From the NCBI GenBank assembly GCA_003952965.2, contig CM025851.1:11779161-11843160 (forward strand): 64,000 bases of DNA, read 5' to 3'. Origin of the DNA: Morella rubra (taxonomy: Eukaryota; Streptophyta; Magnoliopsida; Fagales; Myricaceae). Both the position numbers and the translations under genes were made by a program. Each line of letters starts with the position of its first letter. The first letter of the stretch is position 1. The notes beneath the pieces are model-generated. The model was not told where the DNA came from. It worked only from the letters and a program-made list of their open reading frames with translations, and searched no databases. Shown piece by piece: positions 25,301 through 37,554 of this stretch.

Positions 25301-26002
25301 AATACTTCTCTATAGGTTGGAAGAGGTGAAGTACAATTCAGACCCACTTGTTGAGCTTGTTGCCTCACTGAGAAACAAGGAATTGATCTACAGGAAGGCC
25401 TTTGTTAGGAGATGCCACAATCTCCAGAAGGCTGAACTTGAGGTCCTGAAACACAATCACGCTCCTCACATCATATGTTGGTCCTTAACACGTTAGTGGA
25501 AACAACAACCATATCCGAGTCTGCCAGTTTATCTGATATATCTCAGAGCTTTAAGACGTCAATGTTGATTTTACATACATTTAGATGTAGAACAAAGATC
25601 TTGATTTTGTTGTTATGGATTTGTGTCCTAAGAAATCCTACTTCTTTGTTGAGATACAGGTAGATTTGCTTGGTGATCAGGTGGATGTGCTTCTAGGCCT
25701 GCTGGAGAGGATCTACACAACGCTGCATCAGTATTCACCAGCTCTGCAGCAGTACTTTGAGGTAACAGTTTTGGACACTATATATATTCCATTCCGTAAA
25801 GATAATGCACAGCAATTGTGCATATTTTTTTTGTCATGATCCCTTTGTTCATTGCCAGTCTCGAGGAAAACATGTTTGCCTTCTCCTCTGGTTTTAGTTA
25901 TTTTGATTGGTTTTCTCTGTTCTCTCTACCCAGGTCTCAGACATTTTGAATTTGATAAAGAACGAACTAACTGGAGGAGCTGTTCCTGTACACGATGAGT
26001 AA
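22374..26002 (+). CDS. WAP: WPP domain-associated protein (WAP), long coiled-coil protein
   Basis: Exons: 22374-25225, 25316-25442, 25660-25761 and 25934-26002, giving 1,049 aa. The family binds WPP-domain proteins such as MAF1 and is linked to the nuclear envelope and Golgi. The start MDEFFGGMDDRLRVSVTDST and the nearby blocks AMDKAHEKVKSK and FYELAVMQLEGCLKFVQ fit the family head. The open frame continues 109 codons upstream, but that part looks unconserved. Residues about 80-150 and 390-520 are charged, heptad-like coiled coil. The C-terminal exons give DPLVELVASLRNKELIYRKA, DLLGDQVDVLLGLLERIY and a short end PVHDE, with all joins in frame at GT/AG sites. A degenerate motif (R/S-E-E/D-I-Y/C-x-x-x-x-x-x-E-x-x-K) recurs about five times between residues 535 and 750. 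The remaining central region is acidic and low in recognisable domains. Confidence 0.92.
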
Positions 26003-27275
26003 GATTGGACTGCCCATAACGTCACGCGGCTACCATTTTGAGTTCTCAGACTTCTATACTATTCCCATTAAGGGTAGGACTTGAATCCCTCGGGGTTCCA
26101 CAAAATAGTTCCAGAAAACATACAAAGAAAACAGATGTACGTGGTATACAAGGCAGCTTTGTTGTTGTGCGTCAAATATTCTTCGCCCTTAAATATCTCG
26201 AGTTCACTACAAATGATCAATTGAATCATAGCGGGAATGGTGGCGCGAATCCGGCAAGTCGTTTTTTTAACTCTAACAGCTAAAATCTAACACCGCGCAC
26301 GCATGACCCACAGAGAATGGTTGTGTCAAATTCTTCAATGAACCTAATTCTTTCCCCCAAAACTTCTTCAAATTTGTAAAAAATTAGAAGGTTTCTTTAT
26401 TTGGGCTCCTTAAAGAAAGTTCAACATTGACTCCAATCTGAGGCCTGAATTACGAATTATTTTGACAAACCCAATACCAATCATGGGGAAAATGGGCAAA
26501 CTTTAAGTCCATAAAGACTTTGCCTACTTATAAAACAAACTGGGCAAACAAATGGGCTATATATTAAAACGTTACCTCACTAGCCCAAAATGTCAGTCCG
26601 ATATGAGTCCCAAAAGCACCATAGATTAACCACTGGGCTCACTTAAATTAGTGGTAGGCATGGCTCAAACTAGATGGAACTCAAGCCAAAATACAAAGAG
26701 GGTTGTAAATCAACCCGGTTCAATATTAACTAAACCCAAATCTCAGGAGACTTCAAGCTTCCAGGCTTCTCTTTGTGACCGAACAAGAAATCCAAACAAG
26801 AAAAGAGAACAAATTGCTTTGTGTGGTGGTGCCCCAGGTGAAGACTTTTAGAACTAAAATCTTGGCTTGCGTTTACAGAGAACAAATTAAACCCATTCAC
26901 CGTGAAAGCTGGACGACTATAGACGACCGAAAAAGGCAAAAAAAAAAAAGAAAAAAAAGACAAACAATTGAATGCTTCTTTAGTTGAAAGAATTAGAAAA
27001 AGAATGACATGTATCTATATATTGTGTAGTAGAATGACATGTATCTATAACCACCAAAAGCATAAGAGTGTTGTGGATAAAATTCGGCATATGTTTTCAG
27101 TTAAAGATCTCCAAAAAAAAATATATTTCAAATGGATAATTGAAGCCACATTAGGACCTTCCAATTGATATTCTGGTGGCCAAACGAAAAATTGATAATC
27201 TGGTGACGCATTTGGTTCCGAAGTCATTCTCTTACCGCCTCGACAAAGTACTAGGAGGTCGCTCCTGTAAGAAAT

Positions 27276-27325
27276 GACAAGTAAGCTTAGAAAAAAAAAA
27301 AAAAAAGAAAAAAAACGACAAGTAA
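27276..27325 (+). repeat. Poly(A) insertion flanked by direct repeats (scar 7)
   Basis: GACAAGTAA occurs at 27276-27284 and 27317-27325. The insert is GCTTAG, 16 A, G, eight A and C. The repeat is 9 bp perfect, or 12 bp with one mismatch. Confidence 0.5.
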
Positions 27326-27448
27326 ATACATAATTCTGGGACGCTAAAACAACGAGACTTCCCCTACGCTGACCTTTAGTGGGTTCCTGATTCGCCGTTC
27401 GGTTGGTTCGACCATTAAGTTTCTTGCACCTTCTCGATTATGCCTGGC

Positions 27449-27504
27449 GCCTGCATCTTATTAGACAAAAAAAAACAAAAAACAAAAGATTCTGCCTGCA
27501 TCTT
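27449..27504 (+). repeat. A-rich insertion flanked by 11-bp direct repeats (scar 8)
   Basis: GCCTGCATCTT is identical at 27449-27459 and 27494-27504. The insert is ATTAGAC, A9, C, A6, C, then AAAAGATTCT. Unlike the other cases the A-tract does not abut the second repeat. Confidence 0.5.
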
Positions 27505-27527
27505 GACCGAAAATCTTCTCACCAGGT

Positions 27528-27956
27528 ATGTTTATGTCTCCCGCTAAAAGCTCTCCGTACATTGCTCCCTCTCTCTCTGTTATGTTTTCCGTTCCGTTAA
27601 AAGATCGTCCCGACTCCCTTTTCCTTTGTAATCTCTCTGCAAATCTGCGTGTATCAATGCGCTTGCCTTTCTCTTTTAACTCCCACCTCTGCCCCCCATA
27701 CTAGTCACATAGATATTTGAGAAGTACTTGGAAACACATAGATATTTGAGAAGTACTTGGAAAGGGTGTGTTATTTATTTAATCCAACATCGTAAAACTA
27801 CGGACTATATTAATCTCATCAGACATTTCAGAAAATGGATTTGCGAGAAAGAAGCTGCCTTTTATGTTTCTGTCTCCCGCAAAAAGCTCTCCGTAAATCG
27901 CTCTCTCTCTCTCTCTCTCTCTGTGTTATGTTTTCCGTTGAAAGACTGTCCCTTTT
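27528..27956 (+). repeat. Duplicated leader-like segment upstream of V-ATPase G
   Basis: About 80 bp at 27528-27610 recur at 27860-27956. Shared parts are GTCTCCCGC.AAAAGCTCTC, CGTA.AT.GCTC, a (CT)n run, GTTATGTTTTCCGTT and AAAGA.CGTCCC or AAAGACTGTCCC. Such pyrimidine-rich sequence is typical of plant first exons, so two alternative non-coding first exons are possible. Confidence 0.65.
27706..27763 (+). repeat. Perfect 29-bp tandem duplication
   Basis: The 29-bp unit beginning CACATAGATATTTGAGAAGT is repeated head to tail without a mismatch (27706-27734 and 27735-27763). It lies between the two leader-like segments, so it is probably young. Confidence 0.9.
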
Positions 27957-28079
27957 CCAGGAATTAATTTATCTTGTGGAATTAATATTCTCGTCGAAGC
28001 ATATCATGATGATTGTGTATTCTCAAGCGTGAACTTAAATGCATCAATTGTATCTACTTTTTCACTTTAGCAATCCAGT

Positions 28080-29145
28080 ATGGAAGCCTACAGGGGACAT
28101 AATGGAATTCGACAGCTGCTAGCTGCTGAACAAGAAGCTAAACGCATTGTTGATGCTGCCAGAAATGGTGACTAGTCTCTCCTCCCCTACATTAGCAAAA
28201 TTTTATGGCTGTACTTGTATAACGCCTGACTTCTTCCCTCTTCCTCATCCTTCCCCTTTTTTGAATTGAATTCAAATCTCTCCTCTCTACCTCTTTAGAT
28301 GCCATCAGCCCCTGGGTTGACAATTTTAATTTTCCATGACCTTTTAAATTTGAATCTTTTGCATTGAGACATAGGTTTTGTACTGAATATGGAAAATGGC
28401 ACGTTTGTGTGTGTGAATTCTTGTGTACATGGCATTAGTACTGCTGCTGGTCCTGATTATACCTCCTGCACTTTTATTTCTCCAGCTAAATTAGCCAGAT
28501 TAAAGCAGGCCAGAGAAGAGGCTGAGAAGGAGATTGCTGAGTTTCGTGCTCAGATGGAATGTGAGTTTCAGATAAAGGTTGAGGAGGTAGTATAACAAAA
28601 AACCAAGCATAAATTTTTATACAAACGAGCGATGTCAGATTAACTTTTAAACAACTGTTTTAGATCTCAGCTGCTAAATTTGATCTTTTAGTGATTCCAG
28701 CATTGGTCTGTGGTTCTTGGAATGATTTATGTTGTGGTGCTCTCTCTTTTGTTGCTTATCGCTACGATTTTATGGTCATTCTGTGGAAAGACCCAAAAAG
28801 AATGGATACACCAAAGAAAAAACCTCTCGCACATCTCCTTTAATATTCTCCACCTGTTTAGCTCAATTCTTCCCAAGATTTCCAATCACCACGCAAGTGG
28901 TAACTTAAATCTATATTTGTCTGTGCTGTGCGAATAATGTGGGTGAACTCTCTGAATTTCTAAGTGTGTTAATTGGAATGCATCCATGTATCACCAAACA
29001 GAGCAGGGTGGAGATGGTTGCTATTGCAAAGCGGCTAGAGCAAGAAACAGAGGCAAAGATACATCACATCAAGACACAAGCTGCAAGAATATCTGATGAT
29101 GTCGGGAAGCTTCTTCTGAAGCATGTGACCGCTGTGAAGAACTAG
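28080..29145 (+). CDS. VHA-G: V-type proton ATPase subunit G
   Basis: Exons: 28080-28167, 28486-28586 and 29002-29145, giving 110 aa, the normal length. Subunit G forms the peripheral stalk of the vacuolar/endomembrane proton pump together with subunit E. The head [20 protein letters not shown] and the block [20 protein letters not shown] are the family signature. The end [17 protein letters not shown] then [11 protein letters not shown] is also typical. All introns are GT/AG and all joins keep frame. The start of exon 3 is unusual: plant G subunits have a conserved S-G-D-S-G-A-N-V before KRLEQET, but here it reads [10 protein letters not shown] 5' UTR intron probably precedes the start codon. 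The gene is convergent with the permease downstream, with 401 bp between stop codons. Confidence 0.92.
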
Positions 29146-29546
29146 ATTCCTGCAAAGCCTAAGTGTGCTGTGGATATACCATCTTTTGCTTGTACTTGAC
29201 TATCAAAGATTGATTTCTGTTGTTCCACCACCATTGTGTGTATGTCCCCTTTGGCTTGCTTTAGATGTATTTTCTAGGAATGGTCAGTCATATGGTACTC
29301 GCTTTTTGAGTGGTGCTATTTTGCACTGGTGCGTGCGGCTAGCTGTGATTATCGATACATGTTGTGCTGGCTTGGGCAACCAAGTGCAATTCTTGTACCA
29401 CTGTTTATGGAGAGGAGAATCCCAGAATTCAGTGTCGAAGAATGGATATCACTGTGGTAAGGTGTTTGGTATAATTTATTTCTGAGGAAGCTGAAATACA
29501 GGTGCTTAAGCAGAATGTTTGGCCTTGGGCATACTGTTGCCAAAAG
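29146..29546. other. Spacer between convergent genes (3' UTRs)
   Basis: These 401 bp separate the stop codons of V-ATPase G (+) and the permease (-) and must hold both 3' UTRs. Nothing else is recognised. Confidence 0.6.
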
Positions 29547-31790
29547 TTACCTCGCTAGGAGCGGAATATCCTGCAAAATTTGCTCCATTACTATACCGCA
29601 AGCAAAGAGTCCTACTCCAAGCAGCATGGGCCTCGCATTTGAAAATGCCTTCTGTTCGGTATCCTCAGAGTTTCTGTCAAGCATCGCCCATGCCATTGCC
29701 GGTGGAAGAACTCCATAAAGCATTGTCATGCAGTAGCCTCCCTAATCCACAATATGACAATAACGCATGTCAAGCATGATTATAAGCAACCGACATCATG
29801 TCTAACATTTCTCTGATTTCTCCCTCTACTTACAGCAATGTCAATGGCCGCTGAGCATGCATCTGGGAATGCAGTTGACACGAAAAGAGATGGTGTGACG
29901 GCCATTGCCATTGCCGCGAAGGTGATTTTATTCCTTCCCCACCATTTTCTCTGCCCATAAAACTTGTTTAGTATCTGGTATGGTTATGCTCCATACATCA
30001 GTCTTTGTGGTGCGTGCTAACATGTTAGATGGAAAACCAAATAACTTATCACCGACTAGTAACTTCCGGATATAAAAGCTACCTTTACATTCTGTATCGG
30101 GGGTGACTGCCATGAGATGTTAAGAAATTGCTCCTTAAAGAACTCAGAGAAACCCAAAAGTGTGCCAATCAGTGATGTTCCAACCGCCAGAAGGGAGAAA
30201 GCCTCGACCATCAGTGACACTCCACTCCATTGTACCCTAAATAGAGGAAACAGTTGAGCTTGAGTTGATGTAGGATGGAACTTAAAGTTTTATGCAGAGA
30301 ATTAGGAGATAGAGCTGGTGCTGACAAGAGATAACACCAACCCACTGCCAACTTGAACAACAGCCATTGTAGAGTAAGAATTTGTCATTTCTCAACATGT
30401 GAGTTCCAACGTTTGGAGTTAATTTGAACCAACTCTTAACAGAGAATTTATGGATCATGTTTCATTCTATTGAGGGATATTTGCAGCTAATAGGCTGACT
30501 CTTCAGGCTAACCTCATGAGCAATTCAACAGGGTCAACAACATGGTCAGCCTCGGTTGAGAGGCCTAGTGCTACTGCATCCCAAACAAGTAACGCAAGCA
30601 AAGGAACAAGACTACCAAGCAGAACTGAAGTCCTTATGCGTGAAAGATCGCCACCCAAATAAGCACAGAGAACTGCAGCACAATTGAGGGTCGTGAACTG
30701 GCAAACATGACTATCGTTGGTGAACTGAACCAAGTAAAAATTTCAAGAAACTTATCTTTACCAGGTGCTAGATCATGGTAAACCAAGGAAAAAATCATGA
30801 CAGGAATCGTAGCTGGAATTTTCCCCCAGTCACCGCTTCCCGCCGAACCGGCCCACCCTCCATAGACAACTGCTAGCACCTCAATTGCTAGAAGCAAACC
30901 TGAGTTCAGTTCCAGTGCATTGTTAGCGTCCATTAATATGTGAGGCTGGCCAGTGATCTGCAAAATATTGCCACAACGAAAAAGGCAATACCTATCATGG
31001 AAGTGGTGAGCCATTGGTTTACTTGAGCGGTGGCACGGGTCCCACCAAGAGAGATGAGCATGGTAAAGAGTGCAGTAAAGAAAAAGCCTGAAATCGAGGC
31101 CGGAAGATTGAGCAAATGGAAAAGAATCTCCCCAGACTTGGAACTATAGGCAATCATGGAAGTGTAGCCCAAGAAGACATAGATCACGGTAGCTAGAGTT
31201 CCCCCCAAGTCTCCGAGCGTCTCTTGAGCCATGGTCCTAATCGAAATGACCTCTAACTCTTTCTCTTCCTCTTTCACTCTCTTCTTTCTCCGCAGAGCCA
31301 CATTGATTTCGACAAGCACAAGTGCCTCAATTAATAGAAATCCCCAACATATTACAATTGAAATTGAACTCGGAAATAAACCCTACAGTATATAATCACT
31401 AATCACTGTTAGAACAGATTCTCAAGAAAGAAAGGCACTCATAAGCGGTAATAGCGCTTTCCTTCCATTCTTAAGTCTTAGTTTTCCTTCACATACTTTC
31501 CAAAAAACGAAAGACACAAAGAGTAAGAGAGAGAGATAAGAGAGTACTGCAGGGGAAGCCTTCTCTGGCAGTGCAAGTATCCCTGACCCAATACTGGTGC
31601 CGATAACCAGAGCAACAGCGCCGGCAATAGTTCCCTTCTTCTTGGCTACCACGGTAGGTTGTTCTCTCCGTTGTACAAAATATTTCTTCGTATTTTTAGC
31701 GTAACTTTTCCTAAGAAACAATGGGTTTCGCTCTTGCTGCTGGTAGCAGAAACAAGAGTAGTAGCTGCCGAGACAAACAAGCGGAAGCAA
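29547..31790 (-). CDS. Trp/Tyr permease family transporter, plastid type; N-terminus unresolved
   Basis: Exons (in gene order): about 31790-31548, 31382-30992, 30899-30762, 30672-30513, 30236-30089, 29950-29834 and 29741-29547. The joined protein matches the plant 'tyrosine-specific transport protein-like' family (aromatic amino acid permeases, predicted plastid membrane). Landmarks are KKGTIAGAVALVIGTSIGSG (first helix), WGFLLIEALVLVEINVALRR, VFLGYTSMIAYSSKSGEILF, GGWAGSAGSGDWGKIPATIP, CAYLGGDLSRIRTSVLLGSL, DHVVDPVELLMR and YGVLPPAMAWAM. About eleven hydrophobic helices are expected. All seven exons join in frame at GT/AG sites and the stop is intact. The first exon has no in-frame ATG back to a stop at 31856; an ATG at 31794 is in another frame. 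A separate upstream exon with the start and transit peptide is likely but was not found. A tandem CAGCAG acceptor lies at about 31736-31743. Confidence 0.88.
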
Positions 31791-32767
31791 CCATATAATA
31801 TCGATTATCGAGATGAAGAGAAAGGAATTGATGATGGAAGCAAGAGAAGGAAGTTACATGTATCATACATCCTGGCTTTGAAGCAAATTCTAGTGTGTCT
31901 TTGATGACTTCTTGCCAGTGACGGGCTTATTCTTGCATTTCGGTGGATCTTGGGATGTAGAGAGGAAGGCGAAGACATGCAGGGCGACTCCATGCGGAAG
32001 GGAAGAAGAAATGAATGGTGAGCGAACTAAGCAGGCGCCCATATATCTTGGAAGTGGTTCCCACCATAAAGTACAGAACATGGAAAACGTTGATCGGATG
32101 TGATTTGCTAGGGACGGTGGAGCTTTTCCTCCCTAACATTATATTTTCTGAAAGATTACGTCCTAAATCCACCGATGGATTTTGTGGTCTTCCCATTTCC
32201 TTCAGTTTTCTTACAGTTTAGAACTGTCTCCTTTGTCATGAATATTTAGCATCAAGAGAAAACAGATCTGCCGAAAAAGATTGTTAGAACGTTTATCTAA
32301 TTAAAATCCTTAAGGGTTTTAGCATTTATTAAAGACACGTATAATATAATGATCAATTAATCTAAAGATGGTCAAATAAAACAAGAGAAGGAAATAAAAT
32401 GTCTAGGGCCACACAAGATATTTTTCACGCAAGTCAGAGAGATTGGCACGTTAAGCTCGATATTCCTCGGGTCTAGTTTGACATGCGGGCATTGAATTGA
32501 CGAGGGTTAGAGAATCCACACGAACCGCTCATCAATTGGGCTTGATCTTTGAGCCCTCAAGGGTAATTCCGGGCCGACTCATCCACGTAAGCCCAATTTT
32601 AGTCTAAGTGAGGACTGGAGACCCAATTCACTGAATATCCTCTGTTAATCTTATGGGCTAAGAAGTGGGCCGCCTAGTCCAAGGCGTTTCTGAAAATTGA
32701 AGTTAACCGTGTCGCCAAACTTGGGCTTAGTGAATAATATGGACCTTCACTCAAAACCTAAAAACAG

Positions 32768-32850
32768 AAAAAGGTTATGGACCTCGCTCCGACTATAGTC
32801 TGCCAATAAAAAAGGTTATAGCCCTCGTTAGGACTGCAATCTGCCTCAAT
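32768..32850 (+). repeat. Tandem duplication, about 41-bp unit
   Basis: AAAAAGGTTATGGACCTCG, then GACTATAGTCTGCCAAT, is followed directly by AAAAAAGGTTATAGCCCTCG, then GACTGCAATCTGCCTCAAT. Several mismatches have accumulated. Confidence 0.55.
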
Positions 32851-35103
32851 GAGAAATATAATAGGGCCCAAGTAAACAAGGAGAAATACTCTAAAAATAC
32901 CTGGCCACAACAATTCCAGTGAGATCATAAAAATTTGGGGATCCAGATTGGATAAACGAGCAGAAGAACACTTTTCACTAGGGTCGTCGGTGGTCCAACC
33001 AATTTGGGAAAGGACAATTTTTGATTTGTCGGGGGTTCGTTTTTTGTCAACTTATGTGATTTGGATAAGCATATTCGTAGAGGTAGTTTACACTTTGTTG
33101 AACTACATTTTCCCCCTTGAATTTGACTCTCCTCCTAATAAGGTCACCTATATGATAGAAGAGACTCTAAGCTTTGAGAGAGCTACAAAAATTGACCCAC
33201 AATCATCGGAACCGTAAAACATGTCGGATAATATAGGCAAGATGTTGGTTGACCAAAATCTACTTCGTAGCTCTGTGTTTTTGACTGATCTTAATCCTTT
33301 CACTTGCGTCCAATTCAAATAAAACATCAAATCGCGCGCGCCGAGGGACACTAATGGGGTTTTGACGATTCAATCATTTCCCTTTCTGGCTGGTTCTTGT
33401 AACTACACGGGAAACCCAAGGGAAGATCAAAATTAGAGGACAAAAAAAGAAGAAGAAAACAGTGAGGTCGAATATGAATATGAATGGCGACATAATAGGT
33501 CACAGTAACAAGATGAAATAGGTCCGTTAACTGCGGGGTGGATAGGTGACATTACGAGATAAAATGATAAATGTGAAAAGGACCAGGGCGTTATGGAGGA
33601 AAGTTGGACAGGAAAAGGAAACAGATTGAGGGGATTGCGCCAAAACATGACGAAATGGGGGCTGACAAATACAACGAGGCTGAGAGGAACAGAAACTTAT
33701 GGGAAAGAAGCCAGGGGAGACGCTAATAGTCGAACAGTTTCCAACGGGCCTCTTTTTTGGTCCCCTTGAGATGAAGAAATACCAGCCACTCAGACACCCT
33801 TGCCCTCGCCGGGTGATCTTCCTGTTCCACTCCCTGCTCACAAAATGCCAAAACACGTTAACATCCCTCTGTCTCACACGTGCATCTATTTCACTGGTGC
33901 AGGCTGTCCTTTCAAATAATAATAAGACCGAACACATCTGTTTAAACACATCATAGGAGATCTGCATTTGGAGATCCGAGTAATTTTCTAGCCTATTTTT
34001 AACTTGGAGACGTATTGATAGAATATAGATAAATATTTATTGTCTAAGTCAGACATCCTCAATTTAAATTTAACTTTAAAATATTTCTCTCGTCAAGGAA
34101 TGAATTTATATTTAAATTTAAAATTTAATTTCTAGAATACTTATTAGAATAAATTTTAATTACCTAATCTAATTAAAATTTTAAAACATATGATGCCACA
34201 CTTTATTTTACATTTCCTTCTTGACTTACCATTTATTTCTTATTATTTTTTTCACTCTTTTTTGCTTCTTTATCCTGATGGGTTTGTTGCCTCTTTGATC
34301 ATAATGGGCAACATCCTTCAAATCTGTTTTCAATAAATCTTATGACTGTATGAAACATAGAGATCTCAGAATATTAATGGGCAGTCAAAAACTCAAATGA
34401 TATTTTGACGAACAAAAGGAAACCTACTGATTCGACAGCAGCATCCCAAAACGAGGATGCCACTTTAGCTACCCCCATTCATGGTAATTGTGGGAGACCC
34501 GAGGTACGATGAAGGCCACACTAATGGTGATTATCAAAGTGGGGAAATCATAGGTAAGAAGACTAAACATTCTTATTTATCCGAAGAAAACTACAGGCAT
34601 ATTGGATTTGCTTCACGAAAGAGACTGATCAGTCCTTCCGTCTGGGATTGGCTTATCTTGCTCTTGTGACTTTGTCTCTTTTGATGGAAAACTTAAAGCC
34701 GAAAATGATGAGGGTCATCCACGGGTCTCTCAATCAATTCGCTCTCCAACTTGGGCTTCCAATTTTTCTATCACAAATCGAGTATTTCCACAATAAGCAA
34801 GACATCAAGTAAGGCTTTAGTGCACTTCTTTCTCAAGAATACGTCTTTTTCCCTCTATCGTGGTCGGGATTTTTTCTTTATCTACTTCTTTATTTGAAAT
34901 GATTTCTTGGGGAATAATTTAACTATTGTGGAACTTTGTGCACACGGAAAGGTATTCAAACCCAATTGAAAATAGCTTGGATGAAAGAGAGAGAGAGAGA
35001 GAGAAGGCAATAGTGAGTAATGACGAAAATATTGCCAAAAAAATTAGCGTGCAAAAATGGAACCAATTTGGCTACGTGCCTTAATCAACACCAATATATA
35101 CCT

Positions 35104-35253
35104 GAGAGTGGGCTCGAGTTTGGGACAAATGTGTACTTTCCTCATCGTAATGTATCTCTCTTGACCAATACTAAAGAGTGGGCTCGAGTTTTGTGACAAA
35201 ACGACGCAACATGTGTCCTTGCTTCATCGTAATGTATCTCTTTTGACCAAGTC
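35104..35253 (+). repeat. Tandem duplication, about 70-80-bp unit
   Basis: AGAGTGGGCTCGAGTTT, then CATCGTAATGTATCTCTCTT and GACCAATACT (35104-35171), is followed by the same order with an internal 10-bp length difference (35175-35253). Confidence 0.7.
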
Positions 35254-37546
35254 CACGAAATTTCAAAATTCATTTATTTGGTCCAAATGCACGACTTTCG
35301 CAATTCTTTTTGTTTTATGGCTTGGGGAGCCTCCCAATCCCCCCAAAATTGGATTTTATTTTAACCCTTATTTTTTTCAAATTTTTTACATTGGCCCTCT
35401 CAAAATTAAAATAGTATATTTTAGACCTCCCAAAACTTAAACTTCTCCCTGACTACAACAATCAAATAACAAAAACCTTCACAGACCTATTTACAATTAG
35501 TCCCAACTAATAATATAACTTTTGACTCCTAAAAAGCAGAAGAAAATATCATGAATAAATAAATTTAAACATTTAATATCACCCTTACTAATTTTGGAAG
35601 CCTTTTTTTTATCCGTGAAAAAGTCATGGGAGTTTTTTCCGTACTCATATATTAAGAGCTACTGTAAGTAGTATAAATAATTGAGATCTTTTTCACTGCC
35701 TTATAATTAATAATCAAATATTGAATATTGTAGAGTCTACAAACTAAGTCTATCTCTCATTAAATTTGACCATTAATTATAGCATCAAATTAGTGAAAAT
35801 GTTATTTTACGGTTTAAGTGGCAATGCTAAATGTTGCTAATCGAATCTCCAAAGTCCAATGGGGAACTGTACTTTCATGCCAGTTAAAGCATACGCATCA
35901 GGCGAATAATAGACCAGAAATTAGGCCTCATCCAACGAACAAGTCCCAAAAAATAAATTATTTCCTTATCTTCTGAAGCAATGAGTTATACTTTAGACCT
36001 TCTCAACAACTTAGAATACATCAATTTGTGTTTAACTAGAAACAATAACCTGAATCAGCAAACTACTTATAGCATCTGTCGTGGTGTTCCTTTTCTAAAA
36101 ACTGACTTTGGATATCGCCTATCTTTTCTGGTATTCATGTGAAACAGCTTGATGCCACTTGTTTGATCTCTAATGAAAATGACTTGAAATTGTCAACTTG
36201 ACCTTTTCCTAAGTATGTCGGACAAAAAATAGATAGTAGTCTGCAATAAATCTTGTGGGCTTCACAAGACTTTCCTTCCACTAATTATATTGCATAAGTT
36301 GATTCTTGTACAAAAACAGTCTCTCACGTTATGGTAGTAGGATAAAAATAGTACCGTGTTTACTGGTTGAATTGAATGATTCAATTTGAGAAGAGACAGA
36401 ACCACAGTATACATTGAATTTTATAGGCCTCAAAATTCAAATGATGTTTTGTCTCTATTCAAATTAGACTATTTAATTCATACAAAGAATTAGAGAAGAT
36501 CATGATATAAATAGATAATTTATATATTTCTATTTTGATATTAATAGACATAGATGGTCGATTTCATTTCTCTTATTTGAATCATGTCCATAGATTTGTA
36601 CAGCTCTAGGTATTCTCTCATTTAATTTTAGATTTATATCATTAGATATTCATCCATGGCCCAAAATGACTAGGCATTTAAATAATAAATTTTTGGAGTA
36701 GGGAGAAAGAACTTGGCAGAGGAGAAAAAAAAAAAAAAAGAAGAAGAAGAAGAAATAAAATGACCTGTACGGACCTACATAAGAATTGATATCATTGGTC
36801 TGACTGATTTGAGTCTAATCAACGACCTAGTTTTCACCTATAATCTTGACCATTTGGGTTTCGCTAATTTCGGTGCTAAGAAATTGGAAGTCTTATCCCT
36901 CTGCATACGTTTACCGGATTACAGTTACAAATCACCCTCACCAGAAACTACAAAAAAACGCCAAAGGGCAAAACCCACTGTACTAGACCGTGACCTAACA
37001 TTGACCCACTGTACGCGTCAGCACGTATAGTGTAATGGACCCCACATCATTTCCTTCCAATTGAGGGTAAAGTCGTCATAGCAGTGCGAAAAAACAGAAC
37101 GCGCAGCACAGGAAAGATCAAGTGGAAATCCCAGATATCAACAAAGATAGTATTAGTGGGTCTCCATCCCTTCGCCGACTGACGGGGTGCAGTTGGACCC
37201 CACGCGTAACGACGAAGTTGGCGCGGGAGAAGAAAATTTTTCCTCAATTTGACCGTTGATCACGGACAACACAGTTACGAAAACGCAATACTAGCCGTTG
37301 GATCTGTCAAGAGAACGGGAATGACCGAGCCCAATAGTCGGTGACCCCTCGGATACGGGTTCAAACTTGATACTGTAAACTAAGGTTAATAGAGAGAGCC
37401 GTACCCCGAATCCCTTCTCTTAGTTGAGGTGGCCACGTAGGAAGAAAGAGGAAAAAGATAAAAGATAAATTAAAATTAAAACGTACAATATTAAAAGAGG
37501 GGGGAGAGAGAAGATGTCATATACAATGTGGTTTTCGAGAGCTTTG

Positions 37547-37554
37547 TATATAAA
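37547..37554 (+). promoter_or_regulatory. Candidate TATA box of the patatin-like gene
   Basis: TATATAAA lies about 690 bp before the start codon. Transcription from near 37580 would give a long leader with several upstream ATGs, including one at 37561 opening a frame of 76 codons. A leader intron is possible. Confidence 0.4.

Larger units (their letters stand above)
26003..28079. other. Intergenic, then leader region of the V-ATPase G gene
   Basis: No protein gene is recognised between WAP and the V-ATPase G start. The first part should hold the WAP 3' UTR. From about 27400 on there are pyrimidine-rich, leader-like sequences present in two copies, a perfect 29-bp tandem repeat and two A-rich insertions. 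TTTCACTTTAG just before 28071 looks like the acceptor of a 5' UTR intron. Confidence 0.5.

Noticed and set aside
33527-33967. 146-codon minus-strand open frame
   Set aside because: No domain, no homologue recalled, and the Cys/Phe-rich composition is as expected from antisense or non-coding sequence.
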